This document shows, one piece after another, positions 51,701 to 61,278 of a DNA stretch of 64,000 nucleotides. The translations under genes and the position numbers were made by a program. The notes beneath the pieces are model-generated. The model ran no database searches. It was not told where the DNA came from and saw nothing but the letters and a program-made list of their open reading frames with translations. Where the stretch lies: the NCBI GenBank assembly GCA_016703225.1, contig JADJCM010000001.1, forward strand, positions 1,612,001 to 1,676,000. Direction: 5' to 3'. Numbering within the stretch: the first letter of the stretch is position 1; every line of letters starts with the position of its first letter. The DNA is from Lysobacterales bacterium (GTDB lineage Bacteria; Pseudomonadota; Gammaproteobacteria; Xanthomonadales; Ahniellaceae).

Positions 51701-54700
51701 GGCGCACGCGACGACTGCTGCTGTTGTTGCTGGCCTTGTTCGCGATCGCGCTGGTTTGGCTGGTCGCCACCGGCAGCGGCCTGCGTTTCCTGATCGCGCG
51801 CGCGCTGCCGGACGATGGCAGCGCACGTATCGCGAGCGTCGAAGGTTCGCTGTGGTCGGGCGTGCACGCGCAGGACATCGACCTGGCCCTGCCCGGCGTG
51901 CGCGTGCAGGTGCGCGAGCTGCGCGCCGGGCTCGCGCTGGCGCCGCTGTGGCGCGGTGCGGTGCGGCTCACGCGGGTCGAGGTACGCGGCGTGCAGATCG
52001 ATCTGCTTCCGGCGCCGGCCGGCGCGGCATCGTCCGCGGCCGCGCAGTTGCCGGACCTGCGCATCGAGCAATTGCAGCTGCACGACGTGGGTGTAACGCG
52101 CGCCGACGCACGCTGGGCGATCACGCGCATCGATGCGCGCGTCGCCATGCACGGCCGCAGTCTGGTCTTCGATGCGCTCAAGTTGATGGCGCCGCTGGGT
52201 GCGGTCGAAGGCGCCTTGTCGCTCGACTTGTCGCGACCCTTGCCGGTGCATTCGGCGCGACTGCTGTTCACCGCGCAGTACGCCGACCAGTCCTGGCAGG
52301 GCGCGCTCGACGCCCAGACCCGACAGGGCGCGACCGGCTTGACCCTGGCGCTGCGCCAGCCGCTGCAGGCCGCGTTCGCGATCGGCGAACTGCGCGGCGT
52401 CGCCGATTGGGATGCCTTCGTGCAGATGCCGGCGCAGGCGTTGCAGGAAGCGCCGGTCGCGGCCTCGGTGCAGCTGCGCGCGCGCGATCGCGAGCTGAGG
52501 GTGCTGGGCGATGCACGCTTCGCAGAGTTCCGGCTGACGGCGATCGACGCCTCGGCGCGCATCGACGACGACGCGCTGGTGATCGCGCCATCGAGCCTGC
52601 AGATCGAAGCGCCGCAGGGGCGCATCGAGTTCAGCGGACGCGTTCCGTTCGATGCCGCCGCGCCAATCGCGCTGCAGCTGCGCAGCGAGCTGCTGCGTTT
52701 CGCCGCCGCGGACGCGCCGCCGCTCGATGTGCGCGGCAGCGTCGCGCTCAGTGGCACGCGCGCAGCGCCGGTGCTGACGCCGACACTCGAGCTGGAACGC
52801 GAAGGCTGGCCGCGCGCGACGCTGGCCGGCCGCATCCGTCGCCAGGACGCGGTCTGGTTGGCGGAAGATTTGCAGCTGATCTCGGCGCGCAGCAGCCTGC
52901 ATCTCGATGGCAGCCTGGCCACTGGAACCGCGCCTGCAGCCACGCTCGAAATGCGCCTGGCGAAGTTCGATCCGGCCTTGCTGGCGCCCGCCTGGCCCGG
53001 CGCGATCGATGCCGAACTGAGCTGGCTGGGCCGCTTCGGCGAACACGGGCTGGATGGCGAATTGAGCGTGCTTGCGCTCGACGGCACGCTGCGTGGCCGC
53101 AGCGTGCGTGGGCGCGGCCTGGTGCAGCTGCAGGCGCAGCAACTCGCACGCGCCGATCTGCAGCTGACCGCCGGTGCGGCGTCGTTGCGCTTGCGTCGCG
53201 ACGCGGCGGATGCGCCGCTGCAGCTCGCATTCGATGCGCCCGACCTAGCCGACCTGTTGCCTGACTGGCGTGGCCGCGTGCAGGCGACCGCCAGCCTCGG
53301 CGAGAGCTCCAGTGGCGAAGGCGAGGTCGCGGATTTGCACGGTCCCGGGCTGGCGCTTGCCGGTCTGCGGTGGCGCGCGACGGCGGGTCGTGCGGCCGCA
53401 GCCGCCGTGTCGATCCAGGCGACGCTGCGCGGCATCGATGTTGGCGGTCAGCGCGTGCAGCGCGCGCAGCTCACGGTCGCGGGCACGCGCGCGGAGCATC
53501 GCATCGACCTGGACCTGCAGGCCGGCGCCCGCCAGTTGCAGTTGGCCGCCGAAGGCGCGCTCAGTCCGCAGCAGGCCTGGCGCGGGCATCTGCAGGACCT
53601 CGACCTGCTGGCCCCGGAATGGCGCGCGTCGCTCATCGAGCCGGCCAACCTGCGCTGGCATGACGGGCGCTTGACGCTGGCGCGCAGTTGCCTGCGCGGC
53701 GAGGGCGGCGGGCGCATGTGCCTGGTGCTGGATCACGATGCCGCGCGCACCGAGGCCGCGGGCGAAGTGGTTGCGTTCGACTTGGGTCCATTGCTGCGGC
53801 TGCTGGCGCCCACCGCGCCATTCACCACCACGGCGCGCCTGTCCGGGAGCATCGACCTGGTGCTGGACGGTGGCGACGTGCAGTCGCTCGACGCGCGTTT
53901 GCACAGCGCCGAGGGAGCGTTCGCGGTCGAGGAACGGCCCGACCTCGATCTCGGCTATCGCGACCTCACGCTCGATCTCGGCATCGCCGCGGGCGTGGGT
54001 CAGTGGCAGGCGGCGGCGACGCTGCGTCCGGAAGGCCGCGTCGACAGCAGCGGCACGCTGCAACAGGTGGATGGCCTCTGGCAGTACCAAGGTCGGCTTG
54101 GAATGAACGTGCATCGCTTCGACGCGATCGAGGCCTTCACTTCGCAGTTCGCGTCGCCGCGAGGGGATCTGAGCGGCGAGATGCAGTTTCGCGGTCGCGG
54201 CAGCGAGCGGCCGCAGTGGAGTGGCGCCTTCGCGGTCACCGACTTCGCCGCCGAGCTGCCCGAACTTGGTCTGCAACTGAGCCAGGGGGCGCTGGCGATC
54301 GCAGCGGTGCCAAGCGGCGTGATCGTGCGCGGCGCCATCACTTCCGGCGGTGGCCAGCTGATCCTCGATGGCGGCCGCACTGCCGGCAAGGGCCAGCCCT
54401 GGCACTTCGCGCTGAATGGCGAAAACGCCGTGCTGTCGGACACGCCGGCATTGCGCCTGGTGCTGAGCCCGGCGCTGACGCTCACGCAGGACGGGCGCGA
54501 GTGGCGCCTCGGCGGGCGCGTGCAGATTCCCTCGGCGCGCATCGATGCCGAAGTGCTGGCGCCGGCGGCGGCGACCAGCAGCGACGTGGTGATCGTCGAT
54601 GCCGTCGAGCCCGACGACGCCTTCGCCGCCGAGCGCTGGCGCGCCGATGTCGTGCTCGCGTTTGGGGATGCCGCGCAGCTCAGCGGCTATGGCTTCGACG

Positions 54701-55320
54701 GTCGCGTGCGCGGCGAACTGCGCCTGCGCCAACGCAGTGGCGACAACGCCTACGGCCAGGGCCAGCTGCAGGTCAGCGGCCGCTACGCCGCCTATGGCCA
54801 ACGCCTCAACATCCGTCGTGGACGCATCCTGTTCGCGAACAGTCCGCTCGACGAACCGACCCTCGACATCGAAGCCGAGCGCAAGGCCGGCAGCGCCGTC
54901 GCCGGCGTGCGCGTGACCGGAACCGCGCGCGATCCGCAGACCGAAATCTACGCGCGTCCGGCGCTGCCCGAGTCCGAGGCGCTGGCGCTGCTGGTGACCG
55001 GGCGCGCGCTGCGCAACGTCAGCGGCGCCGATCGCCAGCGCCTGTCCAGCGCGGCACTCGCACTCGGCACCATCGGCGGCGACCTGCTCGCCGGCAATCT
55101 CGGTGCCGAAATCGGCATCACCGGCGACGCCGCGCGCGGCACCGAAGCCTTCACCATCGGCAAGTACCTCACGCCGAAGATCTTCGTCGGCTACGGCATC
55201 GGCCTCGCCCGCCGCGGCAGCGTGCTGATCGTGCGTTATCTGATCCGCGACGACGTCGAGGTCGAGGCCACCACCGGCGAACAATCGCGCGCCAGCCTGA
55301 ATTACGTGATCGAGCGGTAG
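51697..55320 (+). CDS. tamB: Translocation and assembly module protein TamB
   Basis: 1207 residues from a GTG start that overlaps the tamA stop. An N-terminal inner-membrane helix (LLLLLLALFAIALVWLVATG) is followed by a very long beta-rich periplasmic region (the AsmA/VPS13-like beta-taco), then the C-terminal DUF490 region. Typical are GRYAAYGQRLNIRRGRILFA, DIEAERKAGSAVAGVRVTG, LPESEALALLVTGRALRNV and the ending YLIRDDVEVEATTG. It spans the periplasm and contacts TamA. The length is normal. Confidence 0.94.
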   Translation: MRRTRRLLLLLLALFAIALVWLVATGSGLRFLIARALPDDGSARIASVEGSLWSGVHAQDIDLALPGVRVQVRELRAGLALAPLWRGAVRLTRVEVRGVQIDLLPAPAGAASSAAAQLPDLRIEQLQLHDVGVTRADARWAITRIDARVAMHGRSLVFDALKLMAPLGAVEGALSLDLSRPLPVHSARLLFTAQYADQSWQGALDAQTRQGATGLTLALRQPLQAAFAIGELRGVADWDAFVQMPAQALQEAPVAASVQLRARDRELRVLGDARFAEFRLTAIDASARIDDDALVIAPSSLQIEAPQGRIEFSGRVPFDAAAPIALQLRSELLRFAAADAPPLDVRGSVALSGTRAAPVLTPTLELEREGWPRATLAGRIRRQDAVWLAEDLQLISARSSLHLDGSLATGTAPAATLEMRLAKFDPALLAPAWPGAIDAELSWLGRFGEHGLDGELSVLALDGTLRGRSVRGRGLVQLQAQQLARADLQLTAGAASLRLRRDAADAPLQLAFDAPDLADLLPDWRGRVQATASLGESSSGEGEVADLHGPGLALAGLRWRATAGRAAAAAVSIQATLRGIDVGGQRVQRAQLTVAGTRAEHRIDLDLQAGARQLQLAAEGALSPQQAWRGHLQDLDLLAPEWRASLIEPANLRWHDGRLTLARSCLRGEGGGRMCLVLDHDAARTEAAGEVVAFDLGPLLRLLAPTAPFTTTARLSGSIDLVLDGGDVQSLDARLHSAEGAFAVEERPDLDLGYRDLTLDLGIAAGVGQWQAAATLRPEGRVDSSGTLQQVDGLWQYQGRLGMNVHRFDAIEAFTSQFASPRGDLSGEMQFRGRGSERPQWSGAFAVTDFAAELPELGLQLSQGALAIAAVPSGVIVRGAITSGGGQLILDGGRTAGKGQPWHFALNGENAVLSDTPALRLVLSPALTLTQDGREWRLGGRVQIPSARIDAEVLAPAAATSSDVVIVDAVEPDDAFAAERWRADVVLAFGDAAQLSGYGFDGRVRGELRLRQRSGDNAYGQGQLQVSGRYAAYGQRLNIRRGRILFANSPLDEPTLDIEAERKAGSAVAGVRVTGTARDPQTEIYARPALPESEALALLVTGRALRNVSGADRQRLSSAALALGTIGGDLLAGNLGAEIGITGDAARGTEAFTIGKYLTPKIFVGYGIGLARRGSVLIVRYLIRDDVEVEATTGEQSRASLNYVIER

Positions 55321-55364
55321 GGCGCGAACACATCGAAACGCGAATACCGATGGGATCGCGTCAA

Positions 55365-55696
55365 CGGTCGCGACCGGGGTCGCTCCTACGTCGCACAATG
55401 CAGCTTGGTCGAAGCGATGTAGGAGCGACCCCGGTCGCGACCGAAGACGCGGCCACATGCGGTGGTCGCGAACACGTTTCATCGCGAACGCCGGATGCAT
55501 CGCCTCGCGTTGCGAACAACGCCCGTCGCGAACATCGGGTGCATCGCGTCACCGGTCGCGGCCACACGCGGTGGTCGCGAACACGTTTCTTCGCGAACGC
55601 CGGGTGCATCGCGTCGCCGGTCGCGGCCGGGGCCGTTCCTACACCGCACGATTGAGCCACGTCGAAGCGACGTAGGAGCGACCCCGGTCGCGACCG
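55365..55696. repeat. Cluster of palindromic and direct repeats between tamB and a TauE/SafE gene
   Basis: The 434-bp convergent gap is almost all repeats. A perfect 25-bp inverted repeat has arms at 55365-55389 and 55419-55443 (core GGGGTCGCTCCTAC). The right arm recurs exactly at 55672-55696, with an imperfect partner at 55618-55642. Between them a 53-bp unit occurs at 55451-55503 and 55560-55612 (50 of 53 bases equal), built around GGTGGTCGCGAACACG. No gene is supported here. It resembles the GTAGGAGCGACC palindromes scattered in xanthomonad and pseudomonad genomes. Confidence 0.85.
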
Positions 55697-55754
55697 AAGA
55701 CGCGGCCACGCGCGCTTTTCGCGACGCAACCCATCGCCGCCCCGCGCCACCACA

Positions 55755-56579
55755 TCAACGCGCCAACGCCGCAACCATCGCGCCACCCATCGACAACAGC
55801 AGCAACGCGAACGCGCGGTTCAACTGGTGGTGCGCGAGGCGGTGCGCGAGCGCGGCGCCGCGGCGGGTGGCGTGGGTGCTGGCGAGCGCGAGCAGCGCCG
55901 CGGCGGGCAGGTGCACGTAGCCGATCGAGCCCGCGGGCAGGGTCAGGTCGCTCGAACCGGCGGCAAGCACGTAACCGATCGCCGCCGCCAGCGCGACCGG
56001 CAGGCCGCAGGCAGCCGAAGTGCCGACGGCGCGCACTGCCGGCTGGCCGCGCCAGACCAGCAAGGGCACCAGCATCGAGCCGCCGCCGATGCCGACCAGG
56101 GCCGAGAGCGCGCCGATCGGCAGCGCCGCCGCGGTCAATGTGGGCCCGATCGGCAGCGCGGCGTGCGCGGCCGGCGCCTGTTTGCGCGCCAGCAGCAAGG
56201 TGGCGGCGGTGACGAAGCAATATGCCGCGAAGCCGATGCGCAGCCAGGCATCGGGCAACGCGCCGCCGAGCGCGGCGCCGGCGAATCCGCCGAGCACCAG
56301 TCCGGGCGTAAGCCACGCCACCGCCGGCCACAGCACCGAGCCGCGGCGCGCGTGGGCGCGGGTCGAGGCGATCGCGGTCAGCACGATGCAGGCGAGCGAA
56401 GTGGCGAGGGCCATGTGCATCGCGTGTGCCGCGGGAACGCCGAGCAGCGGCAGTGCGAAGGCGAGCGCCGCAACCATGATCATGCCGCCGCCGATGCCAA
56501 ACAGCCCGGCCAGGAATCCGGCGACGCCACCGACCGCGAGCGCGGCCACGATCAATGCGGCGAGCAGCGGTGTTGTCAC
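55755..56579 (-). CDS. TauE/SafE-family sulfite exporter-like permease (TSUP)
   Basis: 274 residues from a GTG start (TTPLLAALIVAALAVGGVAG). About eight membrane helices form two halves, each beginning with a Gly-rich motif: AGLFGIGGGMIMVAALAFAL and SALVGIGGGSMLVPLLVWRG. TSUP proteins export sulfite, sulfonates or related anions; the substrate cannot be told from sequence. It is divergent from the lytic transglycosylase gene, with 36 nt between starts. Confidence 0.88.
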   Translation of the reverse strand: MTTPLLAALIVAALAVGGVAGFLAGLFGIGGGMIMVAALAFALPLLGVPAAHAMHMALATSLACIVLTAIASTRAHARRGSVLWPAVAWLTPGLVLGGFAGAALGGALPDAWLRIGFAAYCFVTAATLLLARKQAPAAHAALPIGPTLTAAALPIGALSALVGIGGGSMLVPLLVWRGQPAVRAVGTSAACGLPVALAAAIGYVLAAGSSDLTLPAGSIGYVHLPAAALLALASTHATRRGAALAHRLAHHQLNRAFALLLLSMGGAMVAALAR

Positions 56580-56615
56580 GCTTTTGGCCTCGGCGCTGGA
56601 ACTAGACTTGTGACC

Positions 56616-58589
56616 ATGAATCTCCGCATCGTTTCCGCGTGCATCGCGTTGTGCTTCGCCAGTGCCTTTGCTTCCGCCCAGGAAGTTCCAGAACGCGCCC
56701 AGTTCCTGGTCGCGCACAAGCTCGCGAAGTCGGGGCTCGACTGGCGCAAGGTCGCGCCCGGGCTGGCATCGTATCCGCTGCTGCCCTACCTCGAACATGC
56801 GCAGTTGATGCGCGCGCCGCGGCCGCCGAGCGAAGCGCTCGCGGCCTTCATCGAGCGCCATGGCGACCAGCCGCTGACGCGACCGCTGCGCGCGATGCTG
56901 ATCGCACGGCGGGCGCAAGCCGCCGACTGGGTCGGGGTGCGCGCGCTGGACGTGCCGACGCTGGCACTGGGCGAGCGTTGTCAGGTGCATCGCGCGGCGA
57001 TCGAACTCGGTGATGGCGAAGCGGTGCGCGACGCGGTGCAGGCGCTCTGGCTCAGTCCACGCGCGCTGCCGAGTTCCTGCCACGCGCTCGAGCGCTGGCT
57101 GCGGACGCAGGGTGCGCTCGACGCCGAACGTATCTGGCAACGCGCCGAGCTCGCGGTGGGTGCGGGCCAGAACGGCTTGCTGCGCACGCTCGCCGCCGAA
57201 GTCAGCGGTCGTGATCGCGTGGCGCTGCTGCATCTGGCTGACCTGCTCGCCGACGCCGGGCGTGCGCGCCGTGTCGCGAAGTCCTGGCCGGACGATGCAG
57301 CGCATCGACGCGCGATGGCGCTGGGCCTGGCGCGCATCGCGGCGCGCGACGATGCGCTCGCGGCATCGCTGTGGCGCGAGTTCTCGGCGCGCCTGCATTT
57401 CGACGAGACTCAGAAGCTCCGCGTGCTTGACGCCATCGCGCTGTATCGCGCCAACAGCTACGAGTCCGATGCCGCCGAGTGGCTCCGGCTGTTGCCGCCC
57501 GGACAAGACAGCGCCGCGACGCGTGAGTGGCGTCTGCGCGAAGCCTTGTCGCGACGCGATCTCGGCGCCGCCGCGGCCGCGCTCGAACGCTTCGATGCGA
57601 CCCAGCTCGCGGATCCGCGCTGGCAATACTGGCGCGCGCGCGTCGCCGAGTTGCGCCGTGAACACGCGACGGCGGAAGCGCGCTATCGCGAACTCGCGAA
57701 CTCGCCGACCTTCTTCGGCTTCCTCGCCGCCGAGCGTGCCGGCCTGCCCTACGCGCTGTGTCCGTTGCTGCCGCCTGATGCCGGCGACGCCTCGAAGGTG
57801 CTGGCCGTGCCCGGATTCGCGCGTGCCTTCGAGTTGCATGCGATCGGCTGGACGCGCGAAGCGCGCCGCGAATGGGACGCCGCGCTCGCCGGCGCGGATG
57901 CGTCGACGCGGATCGCAGCCAGCACGCTCGCCGACGCGCGCGGCTGGCACGACCGCGCACCGTTTGCCCTCACCGCCGGCGACGACTTGCGCCAGTACCA
58001 GTTGCGCTTCCCGCTGGCGCATCGCGATCTGGTCGTCGCCGCGGCGACGAAGCAATCGCTTTCACCGGGCTTCGTGTTCGGGCTGATCCGCTCCGAGAGC
58101 GCCTGGATCGAGGACGCGAAGTCGCATGCCAACGCCTACGGGTTGATGCAGCTGATCCCGGAGACCGCGCGGCGCATGGCCAAGGCCGAAAAGCGCCACT
58201 TCGCGAATCCGCTGGCGCTGTTCGATCCGGCGCTGAACGTGGCGCTCGGTACCCGCTATCTGTCCAGCGTGCTCGCGCGTTATCGCGGTGCGCACTGGCT
58301 GGCGGCGGCGTCCTACAACGCCGGTCCGGCGCGCGTCGACCAGTGGTTGACGCAACGCGGCCACCTCGAACCCGATCTGTTCATCGAGACCATTCCGTTC
58401 AAGGAGACGCGCGAGTACGTGGCGCGGGTGCTCGCGTTCGCGTTGATCTACGACTGGCGGCTGCATGGCCGCGCGTTCTCGCTCGACTACGCGCTGTCGC
58501 GTGCCGAGACACCTCCGCCACAACGGCGTGCAGTAGCCTGTCCGCTGCCGGACGCCGGCGCCGCCGCGGCGGCAACGACGAAGCCCTGA
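56616..58589 (+). CDS. slt: Soluble lytic murein transglycosylase (Slt70 type)
   Basis: 657 residues. A signal peptide (IVSACIALCFASAFASAQ) is followed by a ~450-residue helical superhelix (the U-shaped domain of Slt70) and a C-terminal SLT catalytic domain. The catalytic Glu is in GLIRSESAWIEDAKSHANAY, followed by GLMQLIPETARRMAK and AASYNAGPARVDQW. It cleaves glycan strands to give anhydro-MurNAc ends, which feed the recycling path served by MurU and AmgK. Confidence 0.94.
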   Translation: MNLRIVSACIALCFASAFASAQEVPERAQFLVAHKLAKSGLDWRKVAPGLASYPLLPYLEHAQLMRAPRPPSEALAAFIERHGDQPLTRPLRAMLIARRAQAADWVGVRALDVPTLALGERCQVHRAAIELGDGEAVRDAVQALWLSPRALPSSCHALERWLRTQGALDAERIWQRAELAVGAGQNGLLRTLAAEVSGRDRVALLHLADLLADAGRARRVAKSWPDDAAHRRAMALGLARIAARDDALAASLWREFSARLHFDETQKLRVLDAIALYRANSYESDAAEWLRLLPPGQDSAATREWRLREALSRRDLGAAAAALERFDATQLADPRWQYWRARVAELRREHATAEARYRELANSPTFFGFLAAERAGLPYALCPLLPPDAGDASKVLAVPGFARAFELHAIGWTREARREWDAALAGADASTRIAASTLADARGWHDRAPFALTAGDDLRQYQLRFPLAHRDLVVAAATKQSLSPGFVFGLIRSESAWIEDAKSHANAYGLMQLIPETARRMAKAEKRHFANPLALFDPALNVALGTRYLSSVLARYRGAHWLAAASYNAGPARVDQWLTQRGHLEPDLFIETIPFKETREYVARVLAFALIYDWRLHGRAFSLDYALSRAETPPPQRRAVACPLPDAGAAAAATTKP

Positions 58590-58633
58590 CGGCGCTTGCC
58601 GCAATCTCTACGCACTCGACCAAGGAGCCATCC

Positions 58634-59545
58634 ATGCGCATCGTGATTCTGGGCGGCAGCGGTTTCGTCGGCACCGCCCTGCTGCGTCGGCTGGCACGCG
58701 ACGGCCACGAACTGCTGGTGCTGACGCGCAACCGCAGCCGCCATCGCGAACTGGCGCTCGGCGCACGCGTGCAAGTGGCCGAGGGCGATGTCTACGACCG
58801 CGACTGGCTGGCGCGCCAGTTTGCCGGTGCCGATGCGGTGATCAACCTGGTCGGCATCCTCAACGAATCCGGTGTCGGCGGTGCCGGCGGCCGCGAGTTC
58901 GAGCGCGCGCACGTGCAGCTGACCGCGGCCGTGATCGCCGCCTGCGTACTCGCCACGGTGCCGCGCCTGCTGCAGATGAGCGCGCTGAACGCCGGCGCCG
59001 ACTGCAGCCACTACCTGCGCACGCGCGGCGCGGCCGAGGCCTTGCTGCGCTCTAGCGCGTTGCGGTGGACGCTGTTCCGGCCTTCGGTGATCTTCGGGCC
59101 GGGCGATGGTCTGTTCTGCCGCTTCGCGCAACTGCTGTCACTGACGCCGGTGCTGCCGCTGGCCGCAGCGCGCGCACGCTTCCAGCCGGTCGCTGTCGCG
59201 GACGTCGCCGAGGCCTTCGCCATCGCGCTGTCACGGCCCGAGTGCATCGGCGAAACCTTTGAACTCGGCGGCCCCGAGGTCGTCACCCTCGCCGAGATCG
59301 TCCGTCGCACCGCAACCTGGAGCGGGCTGCGCCGCCTGGTGCTGCCGCTGCCGGCGCCGCTCGGTTGGCTGCAGGCCGCGCTTCTCGGACTGTGGCCGTT
59401 CGCCAACAAGCCGCTCTCGCTCGACAACTTCCGCTCGCTCGCGCGCGATTCGGTGCTCAGCGGCGAAGACGGGCTGCAACGCCTCGGCATCGCCAAGACC
59501 CCGATGTCGCGCGTCATGCCCGAGGTACTGCGGCCGCGAGCCTGA
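58634..59545 (+). CDS. NDUFA9-like NAD(P)-binding protein (atypical SDR)
   Basis: 303 residues. Rossmann start MRIVILGGSGFVGTALLRRL (GxxGxxG), then ADAVINLVGILNE, VPRLLQMSALNAG, and WTLFRPSVIFGPGDG, all features of the complex I NDUFA9-like atypical short-chain dehydrogenases. The usual Tyr-x3-Lys is not clear, so it may bind NAD(P) without catalysis. Role in bacteria unsettled. It follows slt by 44 nt, with a GGAG ribosome-binding site. Confidence 0.88.
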   Translation: MRIVILGGSGFVGTALLRRLARDGHELLVLTRNRSRHRELALGARVQVAEGDVYDRDWLARQFAGADAVINLVGILNESGVGGAGGREFERAHVQLTAAVIAACVLATVPRLLQMSALNAGADCSHYLRTRGAAEALLRSSALRWTLFRPSVIFGPGDGLFCRFAQLLSLTPVLPLAAARARFQPVAVADVAEAFAIALSRPECIGETFELGGPEVVTLAEIVRRTATWSGLRRLVLPLPAPLGWLQAALLGLWPFANKPLSLDNFRSLARDSVLSGEDGLQRLGIAKTPMSRVMPEVLRPRA

Positions 59546-59576
59546 GACGCCGCTCAGGGTTCCACTCGTTGCGAGC

Positions 59577-60131
59577 TCACCAAACCAGGTCGTCAGGCAC
59601 CTTGAACTGCGCGTAATACGCATCGTCGTCGCTGGCAGCTGCGGTGGGGTCCACACCCGCAGTCTGGCCATGATCGAGCACGATCATGCTGGCGTCGCGT
59701 TCGCGCACTTTTTCGACGGCCGCGCGCGGCAGCAGCTCGAAGCGTTCGTCGATGCGTACGATCACCAATGCGCCACAGGACAACTTCTTGCGCAGGTCCT
59801 CGTTGACCAGCACGGTGCGGATGCTGTCATCTGCGGTGAACCGATACTCGCTGTCACCCGAGCGCGGGACCTTCTTGTCCTCGATGATCTGCCGTGCCTG
59901 GGCGCGCAGCTCGATGATTCGCGCCTTGGCCTTGCGCTCTGCAGCAAGTGCGCGGTCGCGCTCGACCTTTTCGGCGCGCACCCGCTCGACTTCCAGCTGC
60001 ATCTCGCCCGGCGTGGATGAGCCTTTGGCATAGCGCGCTTTGTTCTGCTGGTGCGCCACCTCGATCACCTTGGCCTTCTTGACCAGACCGGCCTTGAGCA
60101 GTTGTTCCTGAAGCGGATTGACCTTCGCCAT
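59577..60131 (-). CDS. DUF2058 (YaiL-like) protein
   Basis: 184 residues from the ATG giving MAKVNPLQEQLLKAGLVKKA. The N-terminal half is a charged helix rich in Lys, Arg and Glu (VERVRAEKVERDRALAAERK), and the C-terminal half is a small beta domain (YRFTADDSIRTVLVNEDLR). The family is nucleoid- or ribosome-associated in some reports, but no firm function is known. Cytoplasmic. Confidence 0.88.
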   Translation of the reverse strand: MAKVNPLQEQLLKAGLVKKAKVIEVAHQQNKARYAKGSSTPGEMQLEVERVRAEKVERDRALAAERKAKARIIELRAQARQIIEDKKVPRSGDSEYRFTADDSIRTVLVNEDLRKKLSCGALVIVRIDERFELLPRAAVEKVRERDASMIVLDHGQTAGVDPTAAASDDDAYYAQFKVPDDLVW

Positions 60132-60221
60132 GGCGCAGCACTGCCCAGAGGATTTCTCGCCCATCATACCCGCCGGGGAAACCTGGAAGTGTCTCGCGCG
60201 GTACCCGCAGCGCCTGCACGA

Positions 60222-61112
60222 TCAGGCTTGCAGTCGGAGATCGCTGGAGAAGCTGCGCTCGATGCCACGCAGCGGATCGGTGAACGACAGGCGCGTGGCC
60301 AGCAATTGCAGCGGAGCCGAGTAGTCGCCGGCCGCACGCTGGAGCAGGGTCGGATACATCGCGTCGTTGGCAATCGCTGCACCCAACGCGGCCATGTGCA
60401 CGCGCAACTGGTGCTTGCGGCCGGTGATCGGCGTCAGCGCATAGCGCCAGTTGGCGCCAGCGCGTGAGAGCACGTCGATGCGGGTTTCGCTGTTCGCCGG
60501 GCCGTCGACTTCCTGCATGCGGAAGAAGGGTTCGCCGGCGACCATGCGGCTGCAACGGACGCAAGGAAATTCGACCCTGGGCAGCGCCGGTGCAATCGCC
60601 TCGTAGCATTTCTCGATGTGCCGCTCGCGAAACAGCGCCTGGTAGCGCGCGCGGCTTTGCGGGTTGGCGGAGAACAACACCAGGCCGGCAGTGTCGCGAT
60701 CGATCCGGTGCAGTGGCACCAGCGACTGGTTCCCGGTGCGGCGGATCAAGCGGCCCAACAGGGTCTCGTGGACATGGGCACCCGTTGGCGTGACCGGCAA
60801 GAAATGCGGCTTGTCCGCCACCAGCAAGTCGGCGTCGGCATGCAGCACGACTTCAGCGAACGGGATCAGCATCTCGTCGGAAACTTCCCGGTAGTAATGC
60901 ACTTCGAGCCCCACCCGATGCGGCGTTTCCGGCGTCACCCACCGCCCATCGCCATCCACGACCCGCCCTCGTGCCATTCGTTCCAGCCATTGCCCGCGCG
61001 CCACCGCCGGGAACCGCTCGCACAGGCAATCCAGCACCGACACCCACGTCCCCGCCGGCAACTGCAGTGTGCTGGCAGCGAGTCCATCGATGTTGGGTGG
61101 GCGTCTACTCAT
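60222..61112 (-). CDS. RluA-family pseudouridine synthase
   Basis: 296 residues from the ATG giving MSRRPPNIDGLAASTLQLP. The catalytic motif is LVPLHRIDRDTAGLVLFSAN, with the active-site Asp in HRIDRDT. Other features: VVLHADADLLVADKPHFLPV, YALTPITGRKHQLRVHMAAL and GAAIANDAMYP. The N-terminal ~80 residues are S4-like in position but degenerate. Target RNA position unknown. Confidence 0.92.
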   Translation of the reverse strand: MSRRPPNIDGLAASTLQLPAGTWVSVLDCLCERFPAVARGQWLERMARGRVVDGDGRWVTPETPHRVGLEVHYYREVSDEMLIPFAEVVLHADADLLVADKPHFLPVTPTGAHVHETLLGRLIRRTGNQSLVPLHRIDRDTAGLVLFSANPQSRARYQALFRERHIEKCYEAIAPALPRVEFPCVRCSRMVAGEPFFRMQEVDGPANSETRIDVLSRAGANWRYALTPITGRKHQLRVHMAALGAAIANDAMYPTLLQRAAGDYSAPLQLLATRLSFTDPLRGIERSFSSDLRLQA

Positions 61113-61242
61113 GTTGCCAGTGTGCCAGTCGTGCTCCTGCACGGGCTGTCGGCTTCCATCGGCCGGGGTCCGCAGTGGTTTATCGAATGGCGTTTTGCCT
61201 CGCTCCAAATGAGATTTTCTGGCGAAGCGCAAACTCAACGAC

Positions 61243-61271
61243 TTGTGCTCGGTTTGCCAGGAGAATAAGTT
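61243..61271 (+). promoter_or_regulatory. Predicted promoter of the AbiE module
   Basis: TTGTGC, exactly 17 nt, TAAGTT, then seven bases (ACACACC) to the AbiEi ATG at 61279. An AGGAGAA run lies too far upstream of that ATG (about 13 nt) to act as a usual ribosome-binding site. A leaderless mRNA is therefore possible. No clear palindrome is seen, unlike at the toxin-first modules. Confidence 0.5.
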
Positions 61272-61278
61272 ACACACC

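Noticed and set aside
55365..55696. Possible CRISPR array
   Set aside because: Repeats are of mixed length, partly inverted and not evenly spaced; no cas genes nearby. A palindromic repeat cluster fits better.
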